The translations under genes were made by a program, and so were the position numbers. A stretch of DNA of 64,000 nt, from positions 1,054,001 through 1,118,000 of the forward strand of contig CAWATZ010000002.1 of the NCBI GenBank assembly GCA_963784995.1, in the 5' to 3' direction. This DNA comes from CAWATZ01 sp963784995. Its GTDB lineage: Bacteria > Planctomycetota > Planctomycetia > Gemmatales > Gemmataceae. Below, one piece after another: positions 36,897-46,579 of the stretch; the first letter of the stretch is position 1; each line of letters starts with the position of its first letter. The notes under the pieces are model-generated. The model did no database searches and had not been told where the DNA came from. It was given only the letters and a program-made list of their open reading frames with translations.

Positions 36897-36997
36897 GTTA
36901 GCCGCGACGCGGAGCGCAGCGCAGCGGAGCGCGGCAGCTCTCCACCCAACGGTGGCAGGCCGCGCTCCGCTGCGCTGCGCTCCGCGTCGCGGCTAAC
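36897..36997. repeat. Perfect 38-bp-arm palindrome (gttagccgcgacgcgg family)
   Basis: The arms are 36897-36934 and 36960-36997, perfectly complementary, with a 25-base loop. They share gttagccgcgacgcggagcg with the elements at 28301, 39194 and 62141. It lies between WGR-LRR copy 1 and the truncated Gemmata-type gene. Confidence 0.95.
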
Positions 36998-37023
36998 GGG
37001 ACAGTCCCCCGGCACCCGGGCTG

Positions 37024-37524
37024 TTAGTCTTGGGTCTTGCCTTCCTTGTTGCGGAACGGATTGCGAAACACCTTCCGCATCAGGTCTGCTTGCGCGGCCC
37101 GCTCCGCCGTGGATTCGGTGGCTTCGTCGGCCGCTGCCGCATCCGCTGCCACAGACCAGACCATTGCCTCCTCGTCGGCATAGCCGGAGCCTGTCAGGGC
37201 GCTGGCCGCGTACACCGCGTGGACGGCGTAGGCTTCCGCGTCGCCGCCGACGTTCTCGGCGGCTGCCGCGGCAAACGCGGCACAGGAAGCAGCGGCCGCC
37301 AGGTAGAGTCTTGCGCGGGCCGGGTCGGGCTGCGTGTCCCACGCAACGCGGCAAGTGCGTTGCAGCACGCGGCGAAACTTCGCTCTGGGTTGTGGGAGCA
37401 GATGCCACACCCGACGACAGCAAGTGACCGCAAACTGCCGCAGCTTCCGCTCGGTCGCCTGACCGGAGAGGAAATCGAGCATCGGTTGCGGGTTCGTGCT
37501 GGTGTCCCATTCCGCTTCGGTCAT
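37024..37524 (-). CDS. Gemmata-type hypothetical protein, C-terminally truncated
   Basis: A 166-residue relative of the protein at 14404-15066. It keeps the N-terminal MTEAEWDTSTNPQPMLDFL, RKLRQFAVTCCRRVWHLL, a long Ala-rich helical middle (AAAASCAAFAAAAAENVGG) and AAQADLMRKVFRNPFR. It then stops after KEGKTQD, lacking the last 60-70 residues with the conserved Cys motifs. The loss is next to a long palindrome (36897-36997), so the 3' end may have been lost by rearrangement. Function unknown. Confidence 0.68.
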   Translation of the reverse strand: MTEAEWDTSTNPQPMLDFLSGQATERKLRQFAVTCCRRVWHLLPQPRAKFRRVLQRTCRVAWDTQPDPARARLYLAAAASCAAFAAAAAENVGGDAEAYAVHAVYAASALTGSGYADEEAMVWSVAADAAAADEATESTAERAAQADLMRKVFRNPFRNKEGKTQD

Positions 37525-37596
37525 CGGGACCTTTCCTCCAGTCAGTTCATGTCAGGCGAAGCACGCTCAGGCTTCCACAGACCGACACGGTATTGG

Positions 37597-39077
37597 CTAC
37601 TCGATGTCGCCCTCGAACAGGTACTCGGGAATGTCCCCGCCGCCGAATTCTCCCGCCTCGTCGTTGTGCTGGGAGGACAGGTTGGCCTTCATGCCGGTTG
37701 CCGTGATCGCCTTCACGCCAGCGTCGGTGAGGGCATTGCGGCTCAGGTTGAGGAAGTCGAGTTTCTTCAGATCTGGACAGCCGGCGAGCATCTGGGCTCC
37801 CGCGTCGGTGATGCAGCCGCCTTGCAGGTCGAGGATCTTGAGCCGCTTCAGGATGCCGGATTCGACCAGCTCCCTAGCACCGGCATCGCCGAAGTCGGTC
37901 AGCCGCAGTCGGAGGTTTGTGAGGTTCTTCAGGTGCGGCGACCGGCAGATCGCCCGAAGATGTTCCAGGCGGATGTAGGCTCCCGCTTCCACGTCGTTGT
38001 AATCGATCGCATGCGGATGGCACAGGAGAGTGGTTAGGTTGGTCAGCGATGGGTTGCCTGTCAGGTGGTCGAGCGGGTAACGTTTGCCGTGATAAAACTG
38101 GAGGATGCGCAGGTTCGGCATCGACAGGGAAAAGAGCTTGTGGGCGTCTACCTCGTCAGCAAGCAGGTACAATTCCTCCAGCGCCGGCATCTGTTTAACC
38201 AGTTGGTGCGCCAGCATGCCGGGGGTGTGGCAGTTGGAACCCACCTCGGAGCCGTCGGGCTGGATCACCTGCTCACCGAGCTGGAAAACACGGACGCCGC
38301 CCAGGTGAGGGCACCGGCACAAGGGATGCAGCCCGGGAGCATCGCACGGTTCGAGGGCCGCCGGCACGTCCGGCCCCGGCTCATAGTACGAATGGACGTA
38401 CTCCACCGTGGTTCCGGTGGGAGTCTCGATTTGCACGTCTTCAACGACGAGTTCACGAAGAAACCGGGCCTGGGCGCCCGGACCAGCGCACGGGCCTCCG
38501 CGACGGTCAGGTCATGGAACTCCAGCCGGGTCAGCAGGCCGCGCGTGAATCGGTGGGCGACCGGGGCTCGTGTTCCCCGCTTGCCTCTCTCGTAGAACAG
38601 GACCGGCTCGGCGTCGATGGTGAACTCGGCCAGGGGGCCGAGCCAGTCTCGCTCGTGCTTCTTGAGCAAGTCCGCTTCCTGCTTCTTCAGAGCGTCGCGT
38701 TCGGCCTTCGGGAGCGACTCGTTCTCCAGAGCGATCTGGACCTGCATGAACTCGCCGCGCGGATCGCCGCGCTCGGCCAGGAAGTCGGCGTAGGCGCAGA
38801 CCGTCGCCAGGTCCCGCGGATTGGCCCGGATCGCGTCCTCGAACGCTTCGGCCTGGGTAGCGGGCTGTCGTGGCATGGTTTCGACGTAGCCGTTGTTGAG
38901 CTTCTCCAGGATCAGTTTATCGGCCTCGGCCTGAGCCATCTCGGGGAAGAGGAAGTTCGTCGTCTGGGTTTCCCCAGAGGAGCCGACCTGGCCGTAAGTC
39001 ACGGTGAAGCTGGTGTCGCTCACTTCGATGTTCCAGAATTTGTGCGACTTGGCATCGCTGTACTGAAACGTCCGCAT
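37597..39077 (-). CDS. WGR-TIGR02996-leucine-rich-repeat protein, copy 2 (one frameshift)
   Basis: About 494 residues when corrected; paralogue of the 35357-36781 gene. WGR domain (MRTFQYSDAKSHKFWNI), TIGR02996 motif (FEDAIRANPRDLATVCAYAD), middle part ending EARALVRAP, then LRR units (LKRLKILDLQGGCITDAG, LDFLNLSRNALTDAG) and the end IPEYLFEGDIE. One base is missing near 38475, so the upstream frame runs into a foreign tail ending at 38265; the native frame resumes at ARFLRELVVEDVQIETPTG. The 5' flanks of both copies are also alike, so the unit was duplicated with its leader. Confidence 0.82.
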
Positions 39078-39193
39078 TGCCTGGCTCCGTTGGTGACCAA
39101 TTCCCCTTTGCTCATTGGCGTGTCAGCATACCACGGATTGGGTCGCCGTCGCCAGGTTTCGGGGGCACGTTCGCGAACCGCAGCCGCTCCTGC

Positions 39194-39228
39194 GTTAGCC
39201 GCGACGCGGAGCCGCGCAGCGGCTAAAC
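39194..39228. repeat. Degenerate half of the gttagccgcgacgcgg palindrome
   Basis: It begins gttagccgcgacgcggag, as in the elements at 36897 and 62141, but the long inner arms are missing and it closes with gcagcggctaaac. It sits at the position equivalent to the 36897 element relative to the start of its WGR-LRR copy, so it looks like a collapsed duplicate. Confidence 0.7.
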
Positions 39229-39233
39229 AGTTA

Positions 39234-42102
39234 TCACTGCTTTCCCTTCAGTCTGGGCGGCAGTTCGCCCGTTTCGAGCAGCTTTTCCCATTCCTTGACG
39301 GCGGCTTCGCGCCGCGGTTGGGGCCAGGCGGGTTCGTATTTCGGCAGTTTGTCGGCCGGGATTCCCTGCGCCAAGCGGATTAGGTGCCAGAAGGCCAGCT
39401 GGCGGATGGCCAGCTTGTGGTTGTTCAGCTGCAGCACCAGGAGGTCGAAGGTTTCCTTGCGACTCCGTTCCTCGCGGCTGAAATCGTGCAGCAGTGTCAG
39501 GATGAGTTCAGCCTCCACTGGCGTGAACCGCCGCCCTGCGAGTAACAGGCCCGTTCTGTCCCTCTCGCTGTACAGCAAGTGGCCCCGTTCGGGGCTTCGG
39601 CTGATCCAGCTCCTCAGGACAAAGGTGGCCGTGTTGCGGTCCAGGATCGCTCCCTCGTGATCGAGGGACAGCACGTCAAAGAGCTTGCCCACCTCGTCGA
39701 GAGCGCCCAGGGCATAGATGCACAGCAGCCTGTGCCCCTGGTCGCGCGAGGGCCGGACGCCCTCCACGAGGGCGACGTGGACCGGCTCGGTCATGTTCTT
39801 GCTCAGCTCGCTCATGGCTCCCTGGATGCGCCGTGCCCTGCCTGACCATCGCTTCGAGGAAGGCCAGCCGCGCCTGGACTCCCGTGGCATCCTCGGGCTT
39901 CAGGGTGGGCAGCAGCTCTTTCAGGGCACGGACTTGCTGTCTCCAATCAGTCAGCGGTAAGTCCTTGTTCCAGATCGGCGGCACCTGAGTGCCCCGGTTG
40001 CCCTTCTCGTCCAGAACGAACTCGGGAATTGGATCAGTGCCGCGCTGATTGTTCCACTCCAGCAGCGCGTTCCCCGGTGGCGCTTCGAGGCTGCTTTGGT
40101 GATAGCTGTCCCGCGTCAGGCTGGCCTTGCCCTTGAGTACGCACAGGTACACTTCGGTCTGCGGCGCCTCGCCTGCACGCCAGTTGCCGTCGGCGGTGTA
40201 ATGCCGCAGCAGGTCCAGGCCGATCTCGGTATTGGCTTCCGTCAAGGTCAGGTCCCAGACCTGGTCGCTGAAGCGAACGCGCACCTTCGCCGGTCTAGAC
40301 TCGACCGGCTTGCTGCTATTGCTCACGTAGATCCGGCCACGCAACAGCGTCAGGTCGGCGTCGAAATCCTTGGTCTGGTGCAGGACGATGGCGCTTTCCA
40401 GCAGGTAGTCCATGAGCGGATGAATCGAGAATTGGGAGACGTGGCCGCGCAGCGTGAGCCGCACCCCGGAGTCGAGCCGGACCTCGCTGAGGAAGCCGGG
40501 CAGGCTGACCAGGGTCTCCGCCGTGTAGATGGGACTGCCGGACTTCAACCGTTTCCAGACCTTTGGTCGCTCCTGGGCCACCAGGATGCTGGGGGTTTTC
40601 ATCAGCGCCGCTTCGTAGATGCCCGCAGGGACGCGCTCCTTGCTCGGCGGCTCCGGCTGGATCTCGGACGGTGGACGTGTCTTCGGCTCGTCCTTGGGCT
40701 TGCTGGAGGGCGCGTTTGTCTCCTTCCCTGGCGGCGTTTCCTTTTCCTTTTGCGTGTTGTCCTTCTTGTCCTCTGCCTTTTCCTTTTGCGTGTTGTCCTT
40801 CTTGTCCTCTGCCTTTTCCTTTTGCTCGTCCTTCCGCGTATTGCTGACCACGGGAGTCGATCGCCTGGCGTTGGACTCGCTGGACAGCACGGCGAAGCAG
40901 ACGCCGAGGACAAGGACCAGCCCAACAAGAGGAAGGGCCCAGCGCAGCCAGGGGGCCCGGGCCAGGACCGTCTGCACTCCCAAGAAGGGCCGCGGCTCCT
41001 CAGGAGCGGGGAGGCGAACCGAAGAAGGCTGCTCGGTCAACCGACCCGGCACCGCCATTATCCGAGCAGGAGGTTCCGATGTCGGCTGAGGAGGAAGAGG
41101 GGGCGGTGACTTGCGGCCCTCTCGGCTAACCCGGAGCAACGACTGGATTTGCATCTCCTGGGCCGAGGTCAACGCCCGCACGTGCCCGTTGCCGGCCAGG
41201 TCCTCCAGCAACGGGACCTGGTCCAGAGGCCCCTGGCTGGCCAGAATGAGCTGCCCGACGAGAGCCCGCTCATTCGGACCACTGCTGGCCCACAGCTCCT
41301 GAAACACTGCGGACTGGCCGGGGGCCTCGAAGTCCTTTTTCCCAAAGAGCATGCGGTCGTCGTCGCCGAACCGGTCCCACAACGGCCGACCCGCCGCCGC
41401 CAGGCACCGCAACGCACAGAAGATGACCAGGTGCGAGAAGCGATCAACCTCGGCGCTGTAGACGTGTTCGCGGAACCTCTGCGGATGCTGGTAGTTGGGA
41501 TGGCCCTCTTCCCCCGAGGCACTCTGGGCCAGGGCCGGCAGGAACATGCCATCGTAATCGACCAGCCGCAGCGACACCTTTTCGCCCTGCTCCCGGGCGA
41601 TCAGCAGCACGTTGCCGTGCTGCAGGTCGGCGTGAGTGACATCCGCCTGCCGCAGCGTGCGAGCCAGCCGGACCCACAGGTCGGCCAGGGCCTTGATGGT
41701 CTTCGGCCTGTCCAGGTGGGCCTTGACGAACGTCTCCAGGGTGCTGCCTTCTACCCAGCGCATCTTGACGATGGGATACCAGCTGCCCCGGATGCGAATG
41801 CCTTGCTCCAGGAAGCGGAACTCCACCATGCACGGCAGCTTGGCCTGCTCCAGATGAACGCTGATCGACTGATAGCGTCGCTGCAAGACGGCGACTTCGC
41901 GTTCCCGGGTAAAGCACTTGACCGCCCAGGGCCGCTGGTTGCTGTCGCTCAACTGATAAACGTCAGCGAAATTGCCCGAACACAAGCGAGGCATGCCCAG
42001 AAGGTCCAGGGTCGGCTGTCCCCGACGCAGTTCCGCATCGTCGAAGCAGTATTCCGGGTTCTGGATTGCCTCAAAGTAATCGGCGGAGCGGGGCCAGGCC
42101 AT
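39234..42102 (-). CDS. Membrane-anchored protein kinase with FecR-like domain (frameshifted near the 3' end)
   Basis: About 955 residues when corrected. The atypical Ser/Thr-kinase domain (about 25-290) has the nucleotide Lys in PWAVKCF, the catalytic loop HADLQHGN (D159, N164) and DYDG in place of DFG. A Pro-rich linker and one membrane helix follow (LRWALPLVGLVLVLGVCFAVL, about 395-415). Then comes a Lys/Glu-rich linker with tandem repeats, and an extracytoplasmic FecR-like region (about 510-690; VRLTLRGHVSQFSI). Near 39833 the frame shifts; the C-terminal helical part (AMSELSKNMTEPVHVALVEG to LPPRLKGKQ) continues to 39234. ATG 42102 is preferred over an upstream TTG. It is a probable envelope signalling kinase with unknown target. 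Confidence 0.8.
40742..40831. repeat. 36-bp tandem repeat in the kinase linker
   Basis: Two full units (40742-40777, 40778-40813) and a partial third follow each other exactly. Each encodes twelve residues, KEKAEDKKDNTQ, in the charged linker outside the membrane helix. The unit length is a multiple of three, so copy changes keep the frame. Confidence 0.9.
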
Positions 42103-42212
42103 GGCGACAACCTCACGTGGCAAACAGCACTCGGGTGCGGATCGGATCGAGGTTCAGTATACCGCCCAGCCCGGCAGCGAGCCAGGGAATTCCCGCTGGG
42201 AGTCTGTTCCCG

Positions 42213-42265
42213 AGGCCGCTTGCGGCTTGGCGCTCCGTGCGGGTGCGCTAAGCCGCAAGCGGCCT
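42213..42265. repeat. Inverted repeat of the ccgcttgcggctt family
   Basis: The arms are 21 bp (42213-42233 and 42245-42265) with one mismatch and an 11-base loop; core aggccgcttgcggctt. The same core forms the longer element at 45815-45883. The two elements bracket the GntR-ABC operon. Confidence 0.85.
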
Positions 42266-42335
42266 TGGGGTCCAGTTGGTCTTGCGTTTCCACGGCAGCT
42301 GTATTAAGAGTCTTCACACAGTTGGAGGGAAAGGC

Positions 42336-42734
42336 ATGACCTTTCACGTCGATACCGCAAGCCGGCTGCCGTTGTATCAGCAGCTGGCCCAGCAGATCCG
42401 CGAAGCGATTGCCCGGGGCGAACTGCAACCCGAGGCAAGCCTGCCATCCGTGCGGCAGCTGTCGCGCGATCTGGTCATCAATCCGAACACCGTGGCCCGC
42501 GCTTACACCGAACTGGAGCGCGAGGGTCTGCTGGTCAGCCGGCCCGGCCGCGGCATCTACGTGGCCCAGCCGCGCAACGACCTCACCCGAGCCGCGCGCG
42601 ACCGCCGGCTGACCGAACAGCTCGATCTCTGGCTGACCCAGGCGGTCCACCTCGGCTACTCCGCCGAGGAGGTGCTGGCACTGGTCCGCCGCCGCGTGCA
42701 GCAGTTCCAGTGGAACGCGGGAAAAGTAGCCTGA
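42336..42734 (+). CDS. GntR-family (YtrA subfamily) transcriptional regulator
   Basis: A 132-residue regulator. The winged helix covers residues 8-75 (LPLYQQLAQQIREAIARGEL, then VRQLSRDLVINPNTVARAYT and GLLVSRPGRGIYV). The short helical tail is the mark of the YtrA subgroup, whose genes usually head and repress an ABC transporter operon. Here the ABC ATPase gene starts 17 bases downstream. GGAGGGAAAGG precedes the ATG. The inducer is unknown; related systems answer to cell-wall stress. Confidence 0.92.
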   Translation: MTFHVDTASRLPLYQQLAQQIREAIARGELQPEASLPSVRQLSRDLVINPNTVARAYTELEREGLLVSRPGRGIYVAQPRNDLTRAARDRRLTEQLDLWLTQAVHLGYSAEEVLALVRRRVQQFQWNAGKVA

Positions 42735-42750
42735 AAGGAGGCAGGACGTC

Positions 42751-43719
42751 ATGGACGACGCGATCAGGACCCATCGGCTGACCAAGTACTACGGTCGCCG
42801 GAAGGTGGTCAACAGCCTGGAGCTGTGTGTGGCTCGTGGGACCGTCTACGGTCTGCTGGGCCGCAACGGCGCGGGCAAATCCACCACGCTGAAGATGCTC
42901 ACCGGCATGGTCCGGCCCGATCATGGACGGATCGAGCTTCTCGGCGCGGACGTGACAACACTCACCTCTCAGACCCGTGCCCGGATCGCCTACCTGGCCG
43001 AGGGCCATCCGCTCTACACCTGGATGACGATCGGCCAGGCCGTCGCTTTCACGACCTCGTTCTATCCCAATGCGGACCGCGAGCTGGCTTATCAGATCCT
43101 CGACCATTTCGCCCTATCGCCGCGAACGAAGATCAGCCAGCTATCCAAGGGCCAGCGCGCCCAGGTGTCGCTGACCTTGGCCATCGCACCCGATCCGGAG
43201 CTGCTCATCCTCGACGATCCAACGTTAGGTCTGGACACTAACACACGGCGCGATTTCCTGGAGTCGATGATTCAGATCATCCAGCGTCGCGGCCGGACCA
43301 TCCTCTTTAGTTCGCACGTCCTGGGCGACGTGGAGCGAGTGGCCGACCGTGTGGGAGTGATGGTCGATGGCGTGCTGCGCGTCGATTGCCCGGCCGAGCA
43401 TTTCAAGCGCTCGGTGCGGAAAGTGGTGGCGGAGTTCGGCCGCGAGCCGCCGATGCTGCTGGAGTGCCCGGGACTGCTGAGCGGCTGGCGTGTTGGGACA
43501 CGCTGGGAACTGGTGTTTGTCGGCTACGGTCCGCAACAGCGGACGTTCGTCGAGTCGCTGGGGCCCAGCCGGGTCGAGGTGGCGGAGTTGAACCTCGAAG
43601 ACGCATTCATCGAGTACACGCGCGGCCCGCGGCGGTCGCTGCCGATTGGCGGTCGCGGACAGGAGGACTTTTCAGGAGGAGAAGCGCATGAAAGCGTTGG
43701 CGTTCAAGGAGCTGCGTGA
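42751..43719 (+). CDS. ABC transporter ATP-binding protein
   Basis: A 322-residue ATPase. Walker A GRNGAGKST at 37-45, a signature variant LSKGQ near 130, and Walker B with LLILDDPTLGLD. The C-terminal 90 residues form the extra domain found in YtrB/CcmA-like exporters; the last part (GGRGQEDFSGGEAHE) overlaps the start of the permease gene by 32 bases. It powers the membrane proteins encoded downstream; the substrate is unknown. It belongs to the GntR-controlled operon. Confidence 0.92.
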   Translation: MDDAIRTHRLTKYYGRRKVVNSLELCVARGTVYGLLGRNGAGKSTTLKMLTGMVRPDHGRIELLGADVTTLTSQTRARIAYLAEGHPLYTWMTIGQAVAFTTSFYPNADRELAYQILDHFALSPRTKISQLSKGQRAQVSLTLAIAPDPELLILDDPTLGLDTNTRRDFLESMIQIIQRRGRTILFSSHVLGDVERVADRVGVMVDGVLRVDCPAEHFKRSVRKVVAEFGREPPMLLECPGLLSGWRVGTRWELVFVGYGPQQRTFVESLGPSRVEVAELNLEDAFIEYTRGPRRSLPIGGRGQEDFSGGEAHESVGVQGAA

Positions 43720-44347
43720 GGTCTTCGGCATCGCCATCGCCGCCCTGGGCGGCTACCTGGCCCTGGTGCTGAGTCTGATGGGTGCGAAGGTGTTCGAGTG
43801 GATTCCTGGCATGCCGCACGGCACGACCGAGGTGCCGTTCACCGGCGAGGGGTTCTTCGTGTTCTTCGGGTTTGTGTCGGTCCTCTTCGCGATCGCGCTG
43901 GGATTCCGGCAATCGATCGTGGAGTCGTGTCGGGGAACCTACCTGTTCCTTTTGCACCGGCCGCTGAACCGCGAGGCGATCTTCCTGACCAAGCTGGCCA
44001 CGGGGCTGACCGTGTTCTTCCTCTGCTCCGCCGTGCCGATCCTCGTTTACGGTTCGTGGGCAGCGTTGCCCGGCCGGCATCCCAGTCCGTTCGAGTGGTC
44101 CATGACGGCAGGGGCCTGGCGTTGGCTCCTGCTGACCTCGCTGCTGTACCTGGGGGCCTTCCTGAGCGGCATTCGGAAAGTGCGCTGGTTCGGCACGCGA
44201 TTGCTGCCGCTGATCGCCTCGGTAACGCTGCTGATTGTGGTGGGCAACCTGCGCTGGTGGACGCTTGCTTTCCCCCTGACTCTGGTGCTGGCCGGGATGT
44301 TCGTGAGCAGTATCTGTTTCGTGGCCCGCGTAAGGGATTACGCATAG
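43688..44347 (+). CDS. ABC transporter membrane protein
   Basis: A 219-residue integral membrane protein with about six helices (for example IAIAALGGYLALVLSLMG, FFVFFGFVSVLFAIALGF, LTLVLAGMFVSSICFVA). The pattern fits the ABC-2 type permease of YtrA-type operons. TCAGGAGGAG precedes the ATG at 43688, and the start lies inside the end of the ATPase gene, indicating tight coupling. The cargo is unknown. Confidence 0.8.
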   Translation: MKALAFKELREVFGIAIAALGGYLALVLSLMGAKVFEWIPGMPHGTTEVPFTGEGFFVFFGFVSVLFAIALGFRQSIVESCRGTYLFLLHRPLNREAIFLTKLATGLTVFFLCSAVPILVYGSWAALPGRHPSPFEWSMTAGAWRWLLLTSLLYLGAFLSGIRKVRWFGTRLLPLIASVTLLIVVGNLRWWTLAFPLTLVLAGMFVSSICFVARVRDYA

Positions 44348-44360
44348 GAGGGTGTCAAGC

Positions 44361-45809
44361 ATGACAAAACAAGGACTGATACCGTCCCTGGTGCTGGCCA
44401 CGATCCTGGCCGGTGGGGCAGTCGTAGTCTGGAGTCTGCTGAGTCTGTGGGCTGTCGGGATCGGCGCCCAGGTAACGGGGACGGCCCCTGCCGGTGAGCA
44501 TCTGCACTTCTACGCGGACGGCACGGCTCTGCTCCAGGAGGTCAATCCCCACGGGCCCCGCCGCTATCGCGACCTGGAGGGCAACCCCGTTGCGGAACCG
44601 GAGGTCGAGAGCATCACCTGGTGGGCCCGGTTGCCGGCTCGACCCGCGAAGGACGAAGCCAGGGACGTTTCCTGGGAGCAGCGACTGCACGCCTTGACAG
44701 ACGGCCAGGAGCCGGCCGGCTACTGGTACTTCGTGGCCGATGGCCGCGCCTACGGCTCCGGCTACTTCGTCGGGTACGACAGTCAGAGCCGAACCCGGAT
44801 CGGCTTTCTGGGCACAGCGGGGTTCAGGGAAGGGGCGTTGCCCGCGAGCGAGCATTTTCCCTGCAACGGCATCGCCTCGGGGCCTCGAGCCTCCATTCTG
44901 GGACAGGGCGGCCGCAGACCCACGGATTACCCGCAGGAAGCCAGGGGCCGGGCGCCACGTGGCTGCGTCTCTCCCTGGGATGCTTACGTCCTCGGCCGCC
45001 GGGGGGAGATCTACCACGTCAACCTCCACGACCGCACAGTCCACCTGGCCCGGGACGAGCAGGAGCTGCGCTCCGCAATGATCGGCCTCGGCATCACGGA
45101 TCCAATTCGGGGCACGCCGCATCATCTCCTCGTCCGGACCGACGCCGCGGTGCTGTGGTGCGACGAGGGCGGCGAGGAGCTGAAACGCTACTGCATCCCT
45201 GAAGTGCTGCGCGACCGGGATTTCGACTTCGCCGAAACCCGCACCGGGGAAGCCTTGATGTACGAACGCGGACCGAACGATTTCCTGAGCACGGAGCACC
45301 ACTGCCGGATCTTCTGGGTCAGGCCGGACGGCCGCTTCTCGGAAGCGGACGTGACTCTCCGTCACCCCGCCGAGAGGTGGATGCGGCATCTCTCCGGAGT
45401 ATTGGTTCCCGCCCCTGTGGTGCTTGGCGGAATCGTTGCCAGCGAGCGGCCGGGGACGCTGCTGGAGCAGGGCGTGGCGACAACGTACCCGGAGGCACTG
45501 AGCCGGGCGCTGAGAGAGTTCTGGCCCAGTCTCCTGATCGCGCAGGCAATCGCCGTCCTGTTCGCCGGGCTGTGCTACCGTCGCCAGGTGCGCTACGGAG
45601 TCGGCGGGACAGAGCGTGTCGTCTGGACACTCTTTGTCCTGTTCCTCGGTCTTCCCGGTTGGGTCGCCTTCCGCTTTGGCCGGACCTGGCCGGTGCTGGA
45701 GTCGTGTCCGGCCTGCGAACACGCGGTGCCACAGGATCGCGAGTGCTGTCTTCGGTGTGAGGCCGAGTTCCCTCAGCCGGCCCTGAAGGGGACGGAAGTG
45801 TTTGCGTGA
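44361..45809 (+). CDS. Membrane protein of the GntR-ABC operon with zinc-ribbon tail
   Basis: A 482-residue protein. The first helix (SLVLATILAGGAVVVWSLLSLW, about 8-30) is followed by about 320 extracytoplasmic residues without a recognised domain (possibly propeller-like: GYWYFVADGRAYGSGYFVGYD, DAYVLGRRGEIYHVNL). Two or three helices follow at 380-440 and then a C-terminal ribbon (SCPACEHAVPQ...CCLRCEAEF). It sits 13 bases after the permease gene and is probably the fourth member of the same operon. It may be an accessory subunit that senses or binds the transported molecule; this is inference. Confidence 0.62.
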   Translation: MTKQGLIPSLVLATILAGGAVVVWSLLSLWAVGIGAQVTGTAPAGEHLHFYADGTALLQEVNPHGPRRYRDLEGNPVAEPEVESITWWARLPARPAKDEARDVSWEQRLHALTDGQEPAGYWYFVADGRAYGSGYFVGYDSQSRTRIGFLGTAGFREGALPASEHFPCNGIASGPRASILGQGGRRPTDYPQEARGRAPRGCVSPWDAYVLGRRGEIYHVNLHDRTVHLARDEQELRSAMIGLGITDPIRGTPHHLLVRTDAAVLWCDEGGEELKRYCIPEVLRDRDFDFAETRTGEALMYERGPNDFLSTEHHCRIFWVRPDGRFSEADVTLRHPAERWMRHLSGVLVPAPVVLGGIVASERPGTLLEQGVATTYPEALSRALREFWPSLLIAQAIAVLFAGLCYRRQVRYGVGGTERVVWTLFVLFLGLPGWVAFRFGRTWPVLESCPACEHAVPQDRECCLRCEAEFPQPALKGTEVFA

Positions 45810-45814
45810 GAGAC

Positions 45815-45883
45815 TGTTCCAGCAGCCGCTTGCGGCTTAGCGCAACACGCTGTTGCGCTAAGCCGCAAGCGGCTGCTGGAACA
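45815..45883. repeat. Perfect 33-bp-arm hairpin after the ABC operon
   Basis: The arms are 45815-45847 and 45851-45883, perfectly complementary, with a 3-base loop; the arm reads tgttccagcagccgcttg and onward. It lies between the convergent ends of the ABC operon and the DUF4190-like gene and could act as a two-way terminator. It shares the ccgcttgcggctta core with 42213-42265. Confidence 0.93.
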
Positions 45884-45887
45884 TTTT

Positions 45888-46229
45888 CTAATACGTTGCC
45901 GGCGGTGCCACAAAAGGCTTGTCGGGAACCGCATGCCACATTGTCGGTACTTTGCGATCGGGTTCGTAGCCGCTCGGTGCGCAGATGATGAGGATGTTCA
46001 GGCCCAGCGCCAGCATCGAGGCGGCGATGCCTCCCAGGCTCCAGCGCAGACTCGCACCTTTGGTGAAGGGCGAGGCGATCAATCCAGCGATGCCAAAACC
46101 CAACGCGATGCCGCTGATCGGCGCTCCCAGGATCGGCAGGAAGAACAGGATCGCTCCGATCACGGCAAGCACAATCGAACTCATTCCAAATGCGACCCAG
46201 GCGTTCTCGACGTCCGCTTTTGAACTCAT
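45888..46229 (-). CDS. Small membrane protein, DUF4190-like
   Basis: A 113-residue protein with three hydrophobic segments (SSIVLAVIGAILFFLPILGA, GIALGFGIAGLIAS, LGGIAASMLALGLNILII). The Gly-rich spacing between helices is that of DUF4190 proteins. The C-terminus (YEPDRKVPTMWHAVPDK) is short and hydrophilic. It follows the oxidase genes in the same direction after about 30 bases and may share their transcript, but no role in respiration is known. Confidence 0.58.
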   Translation of the reverse strand: MSSKADVENAWVAFGMSSIVLAVIGAILFFLPILGAPISGIALGFGIAGLIASPFTKGASLRWSLGGIAASMLALGLNILIICAPSGYEPDRKVPTMWHAVPDKPFVAPPATY

Positions 46230-46260
46230 GAGCAGCTCCCTTCCGCCGTCATCCCGGCCG

Positions 46261-46568
46261 TCAGTGCCCGGGCATGAAGGGCACCATGCCCCGGGTGAAA
46301 TAATCCGTCAGCGTCAGCACCAGTAAGATCCCCAGCCAGAAGCACGAGACCACGATGACTGCCCACGTCAGCCGAGGACTGAGCAGCGCGTGCATGAAGA
46401 ACAGATACAACCAGGGTCGCCTTGCAGGTCCCGATCAGCAACCCAATGACAATGTGCCAGATGACCCCCAACAGGGAAAAAGGAGACGCTGACCGTCAGG
46501 ATCGTCAGCATCACCAGGACAATCCAGACGATGACGTAGGTGCCGGTGGAAATCGTCCGCTCTGCCAT
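46261..46568 (-). CDS. Cytochrome c oxidase subunit IV-type protein (two frameshifts)
   Basis: About 102 residues when corrected, with three membrane helices, of the prokaryotic subunit IV/CtaF type. The parts lie in three frames: MAERTISTGTYVIVWIVLVM with LTILTVSVSFF (first), LLGVIWHIVIGLLIGTCKAT (second, entered near 46473), and FFMHALLSPRLTWAVIVVS ending VPFMPGH at 46261 (third, entered near 46408). Each shift fits one extra base. It is last of the cox2-cox1-cox3-cox4 series, 11 bases after cox3. Sequencing error seems likelier than decay, since the helices are well kept. Confidence 0.7.
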
Positions 46569-46579
46569 GACGGCCTCCT

